A DNA stretch of 64,000 bases from Myxococcus xanthus (lineage in GTDB: Bacteria; Myxococcota; Myxococcia; Myxococcales; Myxococcaceae), in assembly GCF_006402735.1 (NCBI RefSeq), contig NZ_CP017174.1, positions 6,924,001 to 6,988,000 of the forward strand, written 5' to 3'. The position numbers and the translations under genes were made by a program. Below, piece after piece: positions 9,830 through 18,074 of this stretch. Under the pieces are notes generated by a model. The model did not search any database and had not been told where the DNA came from. It saw nothing but the letters and a program-made list of their open reading frames with translations. Each line of letters starts with the position of its first letter. Position 1 is the first letter of the stretch.

Positions 9830-10450
9830 ATGCTCAGCCTCCTCTCCGCGTTGTGGCTCGCCACGGCTCCCGTGACGACCTCGGAACAGCCCGTGGTCCG
9901 CCCCCCGCCTCCGCAGTGTGTCTTCTCCCAGGGACGCTCGGTGTGCGGCTACCAGTGCAAAACGACCGGAACACAAACAGCCTGTGCCCGGACGCCCTAC
10001 GGCATCTGCGAGGTCCTGGTGGGAAGCGTGCACTGTTGGGACCCGCCCCTGGTCGCCATCCAGCACCCGCCCACCACGAGCGCGAAGCCGGAGTGCAAGG
10101 AGAGCCGGGGCCAGGTGGCCTGCGGCTACAACTGCCGTCAGTTCAACGGCGAGGTGGCCTGCAACCGGACGCCCTACGGCGTCTGCTCCACGAACTTCAA
10201 CAAGCTGACCTGTTGGGACCCGCCGGACGCCGTCATCCACCAGTACGGCGCGGAGACGCCCGCGCCCCGCTGCCTCAACGCCTCCGAGGACATGGCCTGC
10301 GGCTATGACTGCAAGGCCACGCGCACCGAGGTGCAGTGCGCCAACACGCCGGACGGCGTGTGCCGGCTCGACAACCAGCGCTTCACCTGCTTCGACCCGC
10401 CGTCGTTGCTGCACTGCGACCACAGCGCGCCGCCGCCGCCCCGGCACTGA
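9830..10450 (+). CDS. Secreted protein with three identical-spacing six-cysteine repeats
   Basis: 206 residues. A short hydrophobic N-terminus (MLSLLSALWLATAPVTT) looks like a signal peptide. The rest is three tandem ~55-residue modules, each with the exact spacing C-x8-C-x3-C-x8-C-x7-C-x8-C-[WF]DPP. Shared words are CGY-x-C, TP[YD]G[VI]C and DPP. Six cysteines per module suggest three disulfides, so export to an oxidising compartment is likely. The C-terminus ends in a proline run. I do not know the family. Its neighbours give no functional hint. Confidence 0.75.
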   Translation: MLSLLSALWLATAPVTTSEQPVVRPPPPQCVFSQGRSVCGYQCKTTGTQTACARTPYGICEVLVGSVHCWDPPLVAIQHPPTTSAKPECKESRGQVACGYNCRQFNGEVACNRTPYGVCSTNFNKLTCWDPPDAVIHQYGAETPAPRCLNASEDMACGYDCKATRTEVQCANTPDGVCRLDNQRFTCFDPPSLLHCDHSAPPPPRH

Positions 10451-10593
10451 GACCACACGTCCAGCACGTGTGCCTCGGCACGCGAGTCATGCCCGCGAAG
10501 GGGAGGCCCAGACCCCCTTTGCGGCACTACACGGCTCCGGATAGGGTGCGCCGCCTTTCGCAACATCGCGACACACCCAGGAGCACGTAGACG

Positions 10594-11106
10594 ATGGCCA
10601 GGACAACCCAGGAGCAGACCCAGGAGCGCCACGCGTTTCTGCTCGACCTCTTCCGCCAGCAGCCGGACATCAGCAGCAAGGAGGCGCTGGAGTCCTTCAA
10701 GGATAAGTTTGGCGGCACCATCAACATGAAGACGTTCAACCAGCTCCGAGAGCAGGCCGAGGACGAAGCCGCGACGGCCGTCGCCGCCGCGCCCGCGCCC
10801 GCCCCCGCCCCGGAAGTGGAGGCCGAGCCCGAAGCCGAGGAGACCGAGGCGACGGGGGACGACGCCGCCTCCCGCCTGAAGGCCGCCGCCGCGGCCCCCG
10901 AGGCCATCAATGGCGCGGCCGGCGCCCCCGCCAAGAAGGCCAAGGCGAAGGGCAACGGCCCGAAGAACATCTTCGTGGACGCGCCCAAGGAGCACCTCAC
11001 CTTCCTGGAGGGCATCATCCAGCAGTTCCAGGAGGCCGGTGCCGCCAACATCCGCATCGACCACGCCACGGACCGGTGGATGGTCGTCGTGGTGGACTCG
11101 AAGTAG
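10594..11106 (+). CDS. Conserved-looking hypothetical protein with Ala/Pro/Glu linker
   Basis: 170 residues in three parts. Residues 1-50 are an alpha-helical region (LLDLFRQQPDISSKEALESF) that could be a small DNA-binding or partner-binding fold. Residues about 60-125 are an Ala/Pro/Glu- then Lys-rich linker. The C-terminal ~45 residues form a compact segment starting KNIFVDAPKEHLTFLEG. A good ribosome-binding site (AGGAG, 10 nt before ATG) supports the start. No signal peptide or membrane segment is present. I do not recognise the family. Confidence 0.7.
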   Translation: MARTTQEQTQERHAFLLDLFRQQPDISSKEALESFKDKFGGTINMKTFNQLREQAEDEAATAVAAAPAPAPAPEVEAEPEAEETEATGDDAASRLKAAAAAPEAINGAAGAPAKKAKAKGNGPKNIFVDAPKEHLTFLEGIIQQFQEAGAANIRIDHATDRWMVVVVDSK

Positions 11107-11121
11107 CAGGACCGCTCCCGG

Positions 11122-11144
11122 GCCAGGCGGAGTGCCCGCCTGGC
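11122..11144. terminator. Bidirectional hairpin between convergent genes
   Basis: Inverted repeat CCAGGCGG / CCGCCTGG (11123-11130 and 11136-11143), extended by one G-C pair, with loop AGTGC. It sits between two converging stop codons. There is no T tract, as is common for GC-rich terminators. Confidence 0.55.
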
Positions 11145-11158
11145 TGGGAGGCGCGCCG

Positions 11159-12796
11159 TCAGCGCTCGGCGGACGGCGCCAGCATCTCCAGAGGAAGCAG
11201 CGCGGAACCTGACAGGCGACTCACCTCCAGCGCCTGGCCCGCCCCACTCACGCGCGCCCCCTGGAATCCCGTGGCGTCAGCGGCGCCCTCTTCCCACGCC
11301 ACGAACCAGGCCGCCCCGTCCCACACCACCACGGGCGCGCGTGACGTCGCCCCGGCGGGCAACACGACGGGCACATCGAGCAACTGTCCATCCAGGCTCA
11401 CCCGAGCGGCCAGCATGCCCGGCGTGCCGGAGAGATTCTCACTCCAGACCGCCAGATAGGCATCGGGGCCCCGCGAGGCGGCGACCGGAGGCTTGTGGCC
11501 CCACGGGCGCGTGAGGCGCAGCGCCGGCCTGTCCTTCACCGTGTCATCGTGCGTCACACGGGTCGCCAGGATTTCGTGCGGGCCGAATTCGTCCGTGCCT
11601 GTCGTCGTGCCCGCGTAGGTGACGAGGAACTTGTGGTCTCCGGCCGCCACGGCGGGCGCGATCTCCTGCTGGAAGTCCCCCGTGGAGATGGTGAAGCCCG
11701 ACTTCGAGCCCAGGATGCTTCCGTTGTCCCCCACCCGGACACCGCGTACGCGGTGGATACCCTGCCGGGTGGCATCCCAGACGACGAGCGACTTGTTGCC
11801 ACTGGGCGCCACCCGAGGCCCCGTCTGCTCGCCCTCGCCCGTGGCGATTCCGAAGGCCGCGGGCCCGTCCAACGCGAGGTTCTTTCGGAAACGGGCGCCG
11901 TAGACATCGGCGGTATCGTTCTTGTCGTCCTGCCACACGACGAAGAAGTGGTTGCCCGTCCACGTCACGTCGGGGACGGTTTGAGCGCCCTCACGGACGA
12001 CGAGCGGGACACCGCCAGCCCCATCCAGCCGGATGCCGTCTTTCGTCACCCGGTTCCCAAAGATGTCCGGTGTGAGGACTCCACCGCGCTGGTCGCTCCA
12101 GACGACCAGGAACTGCTTGCCATCCCAGGCCACCGCCGGCTTGATGGCCATGTTGGATTCGGAAACGGAGAGCTGCGTGCGCTCGGACACGTCTCCGTCG
12201 GACGTCACACGGATGGCGTTGATGATGCTCTCCACATCGCCGATGAAGGGGAAGGCGAGCAGACACAGCTTATGCGCGCAGGCGATGCCTGGAGGCCCTC
12301 CCACCTCATCGGAGCCGAAGACGACGAACCGGCGGCGCACATCCCCGTCGCGCTCCACATGGGCGGCCACCAGACCGGAAGCGCTGACCCAGGTGACCAG
12401 GAAGAACTTTCCGTCCCAGGCCACTCGAGGCTGCCCGCCATCCAACCCGCTGCCCGCGTTGATGGGAAAGCCCCCCGGGTCCAGCACCTTCCCCTTGGGT
12501 GTCACCCGCGCGCCGAAGACGCCCCCCTCGCGTTCGTCCTGCCAGACGACCAGGAACTGTTTTCCATCAAAGGCCACGCCTTCTCCCGGCCGCCCCGTGG
12601 GCTGCTTCTTCCACACGGGCTTGCTCTCATCGGACGCGTTGGACGTTTCGGCACGACGGGCCAGCGCATCCAGGACCGCCTCTGGCACGGCTTCGGGCAC
12701 TTCCTCCATCGCCCCACCGCAGGCAGACAGCAGCATTCCCAGAAACACGCCACCCCACCGCGCCGCCCGCGCGGGCTTCCACTTCCCCTGACGCAT
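11159..12796 (-). CDS. Lipoprotein with repeated beta-propeller-like units
   Basis: 545 residues. The start at 12796 is preceded by AGGGGAG and gives a lipoprotein signal ending LGMLLSACGG. The mature part is a series of ~55-60-residue repeats of the form (K/N)xFLVVWxDxR...GxRVxxDGxxLD, with versions such as KQFLVVWQDEREGGVFGARV, KQFLVVWSDQRGG and NHFFVVWQDDKND. Such WxD repeats suggest a multi-bladed propeller on the cell surface. Function is unknown; substrate or matrix binding is possible. The open frame extends further upstream, but that region lacks coding character and overlaps the divergent gene. Confidence 0.82.
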   Translation of the reverse strand: MRQGKWKPARAARWGGVFLGMLLSACGGAMEEVPEAVPEAVLDALARRAETSNASDESKPVWKKQPTGRPGEGVAFDGKQFLVVWQDEREGGVFGARVTPKGKVLDPGGFPINAGSGLDGGQPRVAWDGKFFLVTWVSASGLVAAHVERDGDVRRRFVVFGSDEVGGPPGIACAHKLCLLAFPFIGDVESIINAIRVTSDGDVSERTQLSVSESNMAIKPAVAWDGKQFLVVWSDQRGGVLTPDIFGNRVTKDGIRLDGAGGVPLVVREGAQTVPDVTWTGNHFFVVWQDDKNDTADVYGARFRKNLALDGPAAFGIATGEGEQTGPRVAPSGNKSLVVWDATRQGIHRVRGVRVGDNGSILGSKSGFTISTGDFQQEIAPAVAAGDHKFLVTYAGTTTGTDEFGPHEILATRVTHDDTVKDRPALRLTRPWGHKPPVAASRGPDAYLAVWSENLSGTPGMLAARVSLDGQLLDVPVVLPAGATSRAPVVVWDGAAWFVAWEEGAADATGFQGARVSGAGQALEVSRLSGSALLPLEMLAPSAER

Positions 12797-13003
12797 ACGT
12801 TGCTCCCCTTTGGTTCGACAGGTGGCAACGTCATGCGCGGGAGGTGGCGCAACAATCCTCCCGGTGGGGAGGGAAACGCATCCGTCACGGCGCCCTATCC
12901 ATCCCGTCGGGTCCCTCCCGGGGCGTCCCTCGCTCCAGCGGCTGTCACCGGTCCACCACCTCGCCAACCCGGGAGTAGTCCACGAGGCCTGCCTTGTGGA
13001 TGA

Positions 13004-14026
13004 ATGGCGCGCGTGATGCGCACGCTCCTCATCGCCTCCGTCCTGCTGGTCGCCACCGCCTGCTCGCGCGCCAGCGCCACGCGTCCTGATTCCGCCGTGG
13101 AGCAGCTTGGCGTCCAGGCGCCGCTTCCCAACGAGTGGTCCTCTCCGCTGCACCGAGAGCATCCGCTCACGGGCCGCATCTGGGACGTGAAGGCGGCCCG
13201 ATTCGTGGACGCGGACACCCTGCGCCGCTCGCTCGCCCAGGCCCGCTTCGTGGTGCTGGGAGAGCGGCATGACCAGCCCGACCACCACCAACTCCAGGCG
13301 TGGCTCGTCCAGGCTCTGACCGAGGGAGGCCGGAAGCCCGCGCTGGCCTTCGAGATGCTCGACGTGGGGCAACAAGCAGCGGTGGACGCCTCACTGGCCC
13401 AGGCCCCGCGGGACGCGGAGGCGCTCGCGCTCGCGGTCAACTGGGCGGGCAGTGGCTGGCCGGACTGGGCCCTGTATCGGCCCGTGTTCGCGGCCGGGCT
13501 GGAGGCGGGGCTTCCCATCGTCGCCGCCAACCTGCCGCGCTCGCAGGTGCGCGAACTGGTGATGCGCGGTCCGGAGGCCCTGGCTCCCGAGCTGCGCCAG
13601 CGCCTGTCCTTGGACACGCCGCTGCCCGAGCCGGTGGAGCAGGCGATGCGCCAGGAGCAGGACGAGGCGCACTGCGGTCATCTGCCCAAGGAGATGCTCG
13701 GCCCCATGGTGCAGGCCCAGCGTGCGCGGGACGCGCGCCTGGCGGACCGGCTGTCGAACGCGGACACCGGCCAGGGCGGCGTGCTTATCACAGGCAACGG
13801 CCATGCACGGACGGACCGAGGCGTTCCCGCGCAGCTCGCGGCCCGTGCGCCCGGCAAGGACGTGCGCTCCGTGGGATTGCTGGAGGTCGACCCGAAGCTG
13901 CCCGAGCCGGCGGACTACGCGGCCTCTTTCGGCGCGCAATCCCTGCCCTTCGACTATGTCTGGTTCACGCCGGCGATGCCCATGGAGGACCCGTGCGCGG
14001 CGCTCCTCAAGCGCCCCAAAAAGTAA
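13004..14026 (+). CDS. ChaN-like lipoprotein (haem-binding uptake, Tiki superfamily)
   Basis: 340 residues. The N-terminus MRTLLIASVLLVATAC is a lipoprotein signal; the ATG at 13016 could be used instead of 13004. The mature part carries ChaN/DUF399 hallmarks: FVVLGERHDQPDHHQLQ near residue 85, AFEML, HCGHLPKEMLGPMVQAQ and the distal GNGHARTDRGVP. ChaN of Campylobacter binds haem at a surface involving Tyr and His and is thought to help iron uptake. A protease-like role by relation to Tiki/TraB is an alternative. It is divergent from the propeller lipoprotein and single in its unit. Confidence 0.85.
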   Translation: MARVMRTLLIASVLLVATACSRASATRPDSAVEQLGVQAPLPNEWSSPLHREHPLTGRIWDVKAARFVDADTLRRSLAQARFVVLGERHDQPDHHQLQAWLVQALTEGGRKPALAFEMLDVGQQAAVDASLAQAPRDAEALALAVNWAGSGWPDWALYRPVFAAGLEAGLPIVAANLPRSQVRELVMRGPEALAPELRQRLSLDTPLPEPVEQAMRQEQDEAHCGHLPKEMLGPMVQAQRARDARLADRLSNADTGQGGVLITGNGHARTDRGVPAQLAARAPGKDVRSVGLLEVDPKLPEPADYAASFGAQSLPFDYVWFTPAMPMEDPCAALLKRPKK

Positions 14027-14045
14027 CTCCCGGGGCGCGTGGCGT

Positions 14046-14079
14046 GACATAGCCAATATGTCAGCAATTGGGCTATGTC
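14046..14079. promoter_or_regulatory. Perfect 9-bp inverted repeat upstream of the barrel-like gene
   Basis: GACATAGCC (14046-14054) and GGCTATGTC (14071-14079) are exact reverse complements separated by 16 nt. The element lies 10 bp before the ATG at 14089 and 20 bp after the stop of the preceding gene. It is AT-richer than its surroundings and has no T tract, so an operator or leader structure is as likely as a terminator. Confidence 0.5.
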
Positions 14080-14088
14080 GGCGCGCCC

Positions 14089-15519
14089 ATGACGTCCTCG
14101 CTCCTCGCCGCCTCGCTCATCATCGCTCTGGGACAGAGCCCGGAGTCCGTCTCCACGGAGCCCGCTGCGCCAGAAGGCTCCTTCCTCCAGACGCGCCTGT
14201 CCTTCCTCGCGGGAGACACCGACTTCGGCGCCCCTGATGCCACCACGCGGTTCCACGTCGCGCTGGACGCGCGCACGGCGGAGCTGGCGTCCGGCCTGCG
14301 TGCCGAAGCAGGACTGTCGTTGTTCCTCAATCCGGTCGCCGTCGCCGGCACCACGCTTCAGGACAACGCCAGCTTCTTCGGCCTCCGGTACCAGCCTTCC
14401 TCCTGGGCACCCGATGAGCGTCTGGCAATGACGGTGTTCCCGGTGAGAGCCAACCGGCTGTACATGGGCTACGAGAACCCGGTGGCCTGGGCACGCATTT
14501 CGACCATGACACGCACGGGCCTTGGCGGCGAACCGGGCATGGAGCTGCGCCTGTCGCGGCGGCGATGGGACGCCTTTGTCGCCGCCAAGATCCCCAGCCT
14601 GCAGAACGGCGTGACCACGGAGCGGGAGCGGCGCCTCATGCTCCTGGCGGGTGCCGGGGTAAACCTCTCCCAAGCCTTCCGGATGGAAGCCGCTGCGGCC
14701 AACCTCGACCTGGGCCCCGCGAGCGTGCCCTACGCGGATGCCCGGGAGCGCGACATCTACACGCGCGGCGTGTCCGGGCGGATGATGTGGCGCCATGGCG
14801 TCCCCGTCGGAGCGAACGTCGACCTGGAGCTCTACGAGGGAGACCCGACCTTCTTCGAGCACTTCTTCGCCCCCGACGTCTACCCCGGTGGCTTTGGAGC
14901 CCACGTCGCGCTGGAAGGGAGCTACGTCACCCAGCAACTCCTCGACAGTGAGTCGACCGTGTTGGAGGCCACGCGAAAGCAGGCCGCGCACGCCGCGGCG
15001 CTGGTGACCCGGGTCAAGTGGAACCAGCTCCGGCTTCACGCGCTCGCGTACTACAGGACGCCCTCGTTCATGGTGCTTTCGCAACCGGGCTTCTTCCCGG
15101 CGGAAAGCGCCCTGTTCGAACGGACGGAGGCGCTTGCCGAGCTGTCCGCGACGGTGGGGGCGGACTACTTCCTCCAGGACTGGGGGCTCACGCCCGGCTT
15201 CCTCGTCCGCGTCACCGCCCCGGCCACACTGAAGTCGCCGGTTCCGCGGCCGATGTGGCCGCTCATCACCCCCCTCATCGTTCGGGGCAACAATGGGTAT
15301 TCCGCGCTGCCCGTGGGCGAAGAGCGGAGCCCCATCCTCACCGCGAAGGCCACGGCGCGGTGGGACCTGGGCGAGGTCGCGGGCGTCCTGGCCGAGCTCT
15401 TCTACACACGCGACCCGAACCGGACCACCTATGCCAACGACGACACGGGCGTGGCCACGGTCGTCTGGGATTCGCCGGACATCGTGGGCGGCAACCTGTT
15501 GCTCCAGGTGCGCTTCTAG
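14089..15519 (+). CDS. Putative outer-membrane beta-barrel protein
   Basis: 476 residues. The start at 14089 gives a short signal peptide (MTSSLLAASLIIALGQS). The rest is a long run of alternating polar/hydrophobic strands with many aromatic residues at strand ends. The protein ends in ...LLLQVRF; a C-terminal Phe is typical of barrels recognised by the BAM machinery. No cysteines, helical membrane segments or known domain are visible. A substrate cannot be named. The inverted repeat just upstream may control it. Confidence 0.65.
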   Translation: MTSSLLAASLIIALGQSPESVSTEPAAPEGSFLQTRLSFLAGDTDFGAPDATTRFHVALDARTAELASGLRAEAGLSLFLNPVAVAGTTLQDNASFFGLRYQPSSWAPDERLAMTVFPVRANRLYMGYENPVAWARISTMTRTGLGGEPGMELRLSRRRWDAFVAAKIPSLQNGVTTERERRLMLLAGAGVNLSQAFRMEAAAANLDLGPASVPYADARERDIYTRGVSGRMMWRHGVPVGANVDLELYEGDPTFFEHFFAPDVYPGGFGAHVALEGSYVTQQLLDSESTVLEATRKQAAHAAALVTRVKWNQLRLHALAYYRTPSFMVLSQPGFFPAESALFERTEALAELSATVGADYFLQDWGLTPGFLVRVTAPATLKSPVPRPMWPLITPLIVRGNNGYSALPVGEERSPILTAKATARWDLGEVAGVLAELFYTRDPNRTTYANDDTGVATVVWDSPDIVGGNLLLQVRF

Positions 15520-15552
15520 GAACGGAGCCCCGGTAACGCGGCCCCGTGCGCG

Positions 15553-16473
15553 TCACCCGCCGCGCAGCGTCACCAGTGCTCGCTGGAAGTCCTCGGGCAA
15601 TGGCGCCTCGACGCGGACGGGCTGGCCGGTAGCGGGGCTTGGCAGTTCCAAGGTGAAGGCATGCAGCGCCTGCCGTCCCAGCGCCCGCGCCGCGGCATGC
15701 GCGCGTGCCTCCGGGGGACCGTAGAGTGAATCCGCCAGCACGGGGAAGCCAGCCTCGGAGAGCTGCACACGAATCTGGTGCGTGCGGCCCGTGTCCAGGT
15801 CGACCTCCAACAAGGCGGCATCCGCGAAGCGCTCGCGGACCTCGAAGGAGAGCGCCGCGCGACGCGCGGATGGAACGCGGGTGGTGAAGCGCCGAGGGTC
15901 CGCCGGATCTCTGGAATAGGGCCCCTCCAGGCGCCCCTGTGAGGGAGGCTGCCCCAGCACCAGCGTCCAGTAGCGCTTGTCCACGCGCTTCTCCTGGAAG
16001 GCGCGCAGCAGCGCGGCGGCGGCCGTATCCGTGCGCGCGAAGGCCAGACAGCCACTCGTCTCCCGGTCCAGGCGGTGCACCACGCCGGGCTGAGCCAGGC
16101 CCTCCACGTCGAAGGGCGGACGCTGGGCGGCGAGCAGCCCCACCACCGAGGCCGCGCGCCCTTCCGGCTCCACCACGATGCCCGGGGGCTTGTTCACGAT
16201 GACCAGGGCCGCATCGTCATGAAGCACCGGCAGCACCGGCCCTTCAGCAGAGGCCACCGGCGCGGCGCGAGGCTCAGGCCTTTCGAGCTCAATCTCCTCA
16301 CCGCCCCACAGCTTGCGCGTGGGCTGGCACTTCTTGCCCCGGATGCGAACCGCTCCCGAATCAATCAGGGCACGGGCCCGCTCCAGGTTGAGGCCTGGGA
16401 CCTGCTTCGACAGGAAGCGGTCGAGCCGCTCACCGGCGGCCTCACGAGGAACCTGGACCTTCTGCTGTGCCAT
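15553..16473 (-). CDS. RluA-family pseudouridine synthase
   Basis: 306 residues. The start at 16473 (MAQQKVQVPREAAGERLDRF) begins directly with an S4 RNA-binding domain (about 5-60). The catalytic domain follows, with NKPPGIVVEPEG and the family motif HRLDRETSG, whose Asp136 should be the nucleophile. This architecture matches RluD/RluC/YlyB-type enzymes that convert uridine to pseudouridine in 23S rRNA. The exact site cannot be told from sequence alone. It is divergent from the kinase-like gene, with ~134 bp between the two starts. Confidence 0.9.
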   Translation of the reverse strand: MAQQKVQVPREAAGERLDRFLSKQVPGLNLERARALIDSGAVRIRGKKCQPTRKLWGGEEIELERPEPRAAPVASAEGPVLPVLHDDAALVIVNKPPGIVVEPEGRAASVVGLLAAQRPPFDVEGLAQPGVVHRLDRETSGCLAFARTDTAAAALLRAFQEKRVDKRYWTLVLGQPPSQGRLEGPYSRDPADPRRFTTRVPSARRAALSFEVRERFADAALLEVDLDTGRTHQIRVQLSEAGFPVLADSLYGPPEARAHAAARALGRQALHAFTLELPSPATGQPVRVEAPLPEDFQRALVTLRGG

Positions 16474-16607
16474 GCGCTTCCCGTCCCTCAACGCGGGGGG
16501 CGAGTCAACGTCCTTGGGCGGCGTCCCCGCCACGCCACACGGGAGCATGGCTTGCGGACGACGAGGACGACCCGGAAGATGGCGAAGAATCGACCCGGCC
16601 CGGCCCC

Positions 16608-17522
16608 GTGAATCCGACCTGCCCCACATGTCATACGCCCCACCCTGGTGCCGAGGCAGGTCCGCGACGCACCTGCGCCGCCTGCGGTGCGGACCTCACG
16701 CACGGCGCACAGACGCGAAGCACACCGCCGGAGCCGGACCTCACGGGTGAATCCCTGGCGGGCTTCCAGCTGAACTCCCGCCTGGGCACCGACGCCACGG
16801 GCCGGCTGTACGCAGCGGAAGGCCATGTGGGTCCATGCGTGGTGAAGGTGATGTCTCCCTCGGTGACAGCGGATGCGGAGGCGCGGGCGCGCTTCCACCG
16901 GGAGGCGGAGACACTGCGGAGCCTCCGCCACCCGGACATCGTCCGCGTCCTGGCGGTGGGCGAGGAGCGCGGCCACTGCTGGTACGCCCTGGAGCCCGTG
17001 ATTGCGCCCGGCCTGGAGACGCGGCTGGACCGGGTGAACGCCCTGCCCTTCCAAGAGGTGGAGCAACTGGCGCTGCGGCTGCTCGATGCGCTCGGCGCCG
17101 CGCACGACGCGGGCCTCGTCCACGGAGACGTGCGGCCCCAGAACATCCTGCTCGCGAAGGACGGCGCGATGCTGACGAACTTCGGCCTGTCGCTCGTGCC
17201 TCCTGGTGCCCATGGCTACCAGGCCCCCGAGCAACGACAGCGGGGCCGCGCCATCCCGCAGTCAGACCTGCATGCGCTGGGACGCGTCCTGCACGAGGCG
17301 CTCACGGGAGGCTTGCCGGAGACTCAGCCACTCCCCCGGGGCGTGCCCCGGCACCTGCGCCGGTTGCTGAAATGCCTGCTCTCGGAGGCCATCCAGGACC
17401 GCCCCGACAGCGCCATCTCCGCGCGGCGACTGCTGACCCAGCGTGCGCCGCTGGGCCCCTTGGCCGTGGGCATCGCGGCGCTGCTGGCGATGCTGATGTT
17501 CCTGCTGCTGCGCGCGGCGTGA
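16608..17522 (+). CDS. Zinc-ribbon protein kinase-like protein (probable pseudokinase), membrane anchored
   Basis: 304 residues from the chosen GTG at 16608, which starts the protein at its zinc ribbon (C5-x2-C8 and C23-x2-C26). A Ser/Thr kinase fold follows: Lys80 in VVKV, a C-helix region, HGDVRPQN (H172-G-D174, N179) and then N191-F-G where active kinases have DFG. APE-like QAPEQ is present. A single hydrophobic segment lies near the C-terminus, so the kinase domain faces the cytoplasm. The DFG Asp to Asn change and HRD to HGD suggest weak or no phosphotransfer. An earlier start would overlap the rluA-type gene, so it is less likely. Confidence 0.75.
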   Translation: MNPTCPTCHTPHPGAEAGPRRTCAACGADLTHGAQTRSTPPEPDLTGESLAGFQLNSRLGTDATGRLYAAEGHVGPCVVKVMSPSVTADAEARARFHREAETLRSLRHPDIVRVLAVGEERGHCWYALEPVIAPGLETRLDRVNALPFQEVEQLALRLLDALGAAHDAGLVHGDVRPQNILLAKDGAMLTNFGLSLVPPGAHGYQAPEQRQRGRAIPQSDLHALGRVLHEALTGGLPETQPLPRGVPRHLRRLLKCLLSEAIQDRPDSAISARRLLTQRAPLGPLAVGIAALLAMLMFLLLRAA

Positions 17523-17533
17523 GCGACCCCCGC

Positions 17534-17872
17534 TCAGATCCGCTGGAGCTGGTCGCTGGACATGCGGTGCTTGGGCTTGCGGCGGATGAAGCGGTTCGCA
17601 TCGCCGCGCCGGTAGCAGGTGATGAGGCGCTCCTCGTCGTTGAGCAGGACAATCCACCCACGCGCCTGCCGCGCCACATCCAGGCTCCGCCATGCACGAG
17701 GCAGCTCCCGCTCCAGCACCGTGACGTGCGTCATACCGGTCGCCCGGGTCCGGATGCCAAACTCCAGGATGAAGTCGAGCACATCGTCACGAAGCTGCCG
17801 AAGCGAGCTGCGCTCGACGAAGTGACGCGTGGCGGAAAACCCAGGGGAAACGGGCGGACGGCAAACGGGCAT
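17534..17872 (-). CDS. Small hypothetical protein (DUF4258-like)
   Basis: 112 residues. The start at 17872 is set by a strong AGGAGG eight bases upstream, rather than the ATG at 17902. The core has HFVERSSLRQLRDDVLDFIL, then a GWIVLLNDEERLITCYR segment. This resembles the short DUF4258 / toxin-like fold that ends in a conserved T-x-Y-R. No antitoxin partner is adjacent, so a toxin role is only a guess. It converges with the kinase-like gene (11 bp between stops). Confidence 0.65.
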   Translation of the reverse strand: MPVCRPPVSPGFSATRHFVERSSLRQLRDDVLDFILEFGIRTRATGMTHVTVLERELPRAWRSLDVARQARGWIVLLNDEERLITCYRRGDANRFIRRKPKHRMSSDQLQRI

Positions 17873-18074
17873 GGCGTGGACCTCCTGTTGCCGGGAAGCC
17901 ATTACACATGCCGTTCCAACGCTTCATTCCCAAGATTCCGCGCACTTGGTCGGCTCCGGCACGGCGGACGAATGACATTCCGTCAATTTCCGTGCAGGCG
18001 TGTGACAGCAAGGCGCGGACACCCGGCGCCGGCCCTCCCTGGCCGCTCCGGACACATGGTGTAGAAGGCCCGCC

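Noticed and set aside
12796-13375. Upstream extension of the propeller lipoprotein frame
   Set aside because: The lipoprotein signal and ribosome-binding site at 12796 define the start, and the extension overlaps the divergent ChaN-like gene.
17534-17872. Toxin-antitoxin system
   Set aside because: The small protein has a toxin-like fold at best, but no adjacent antitoxin-size gene is present.
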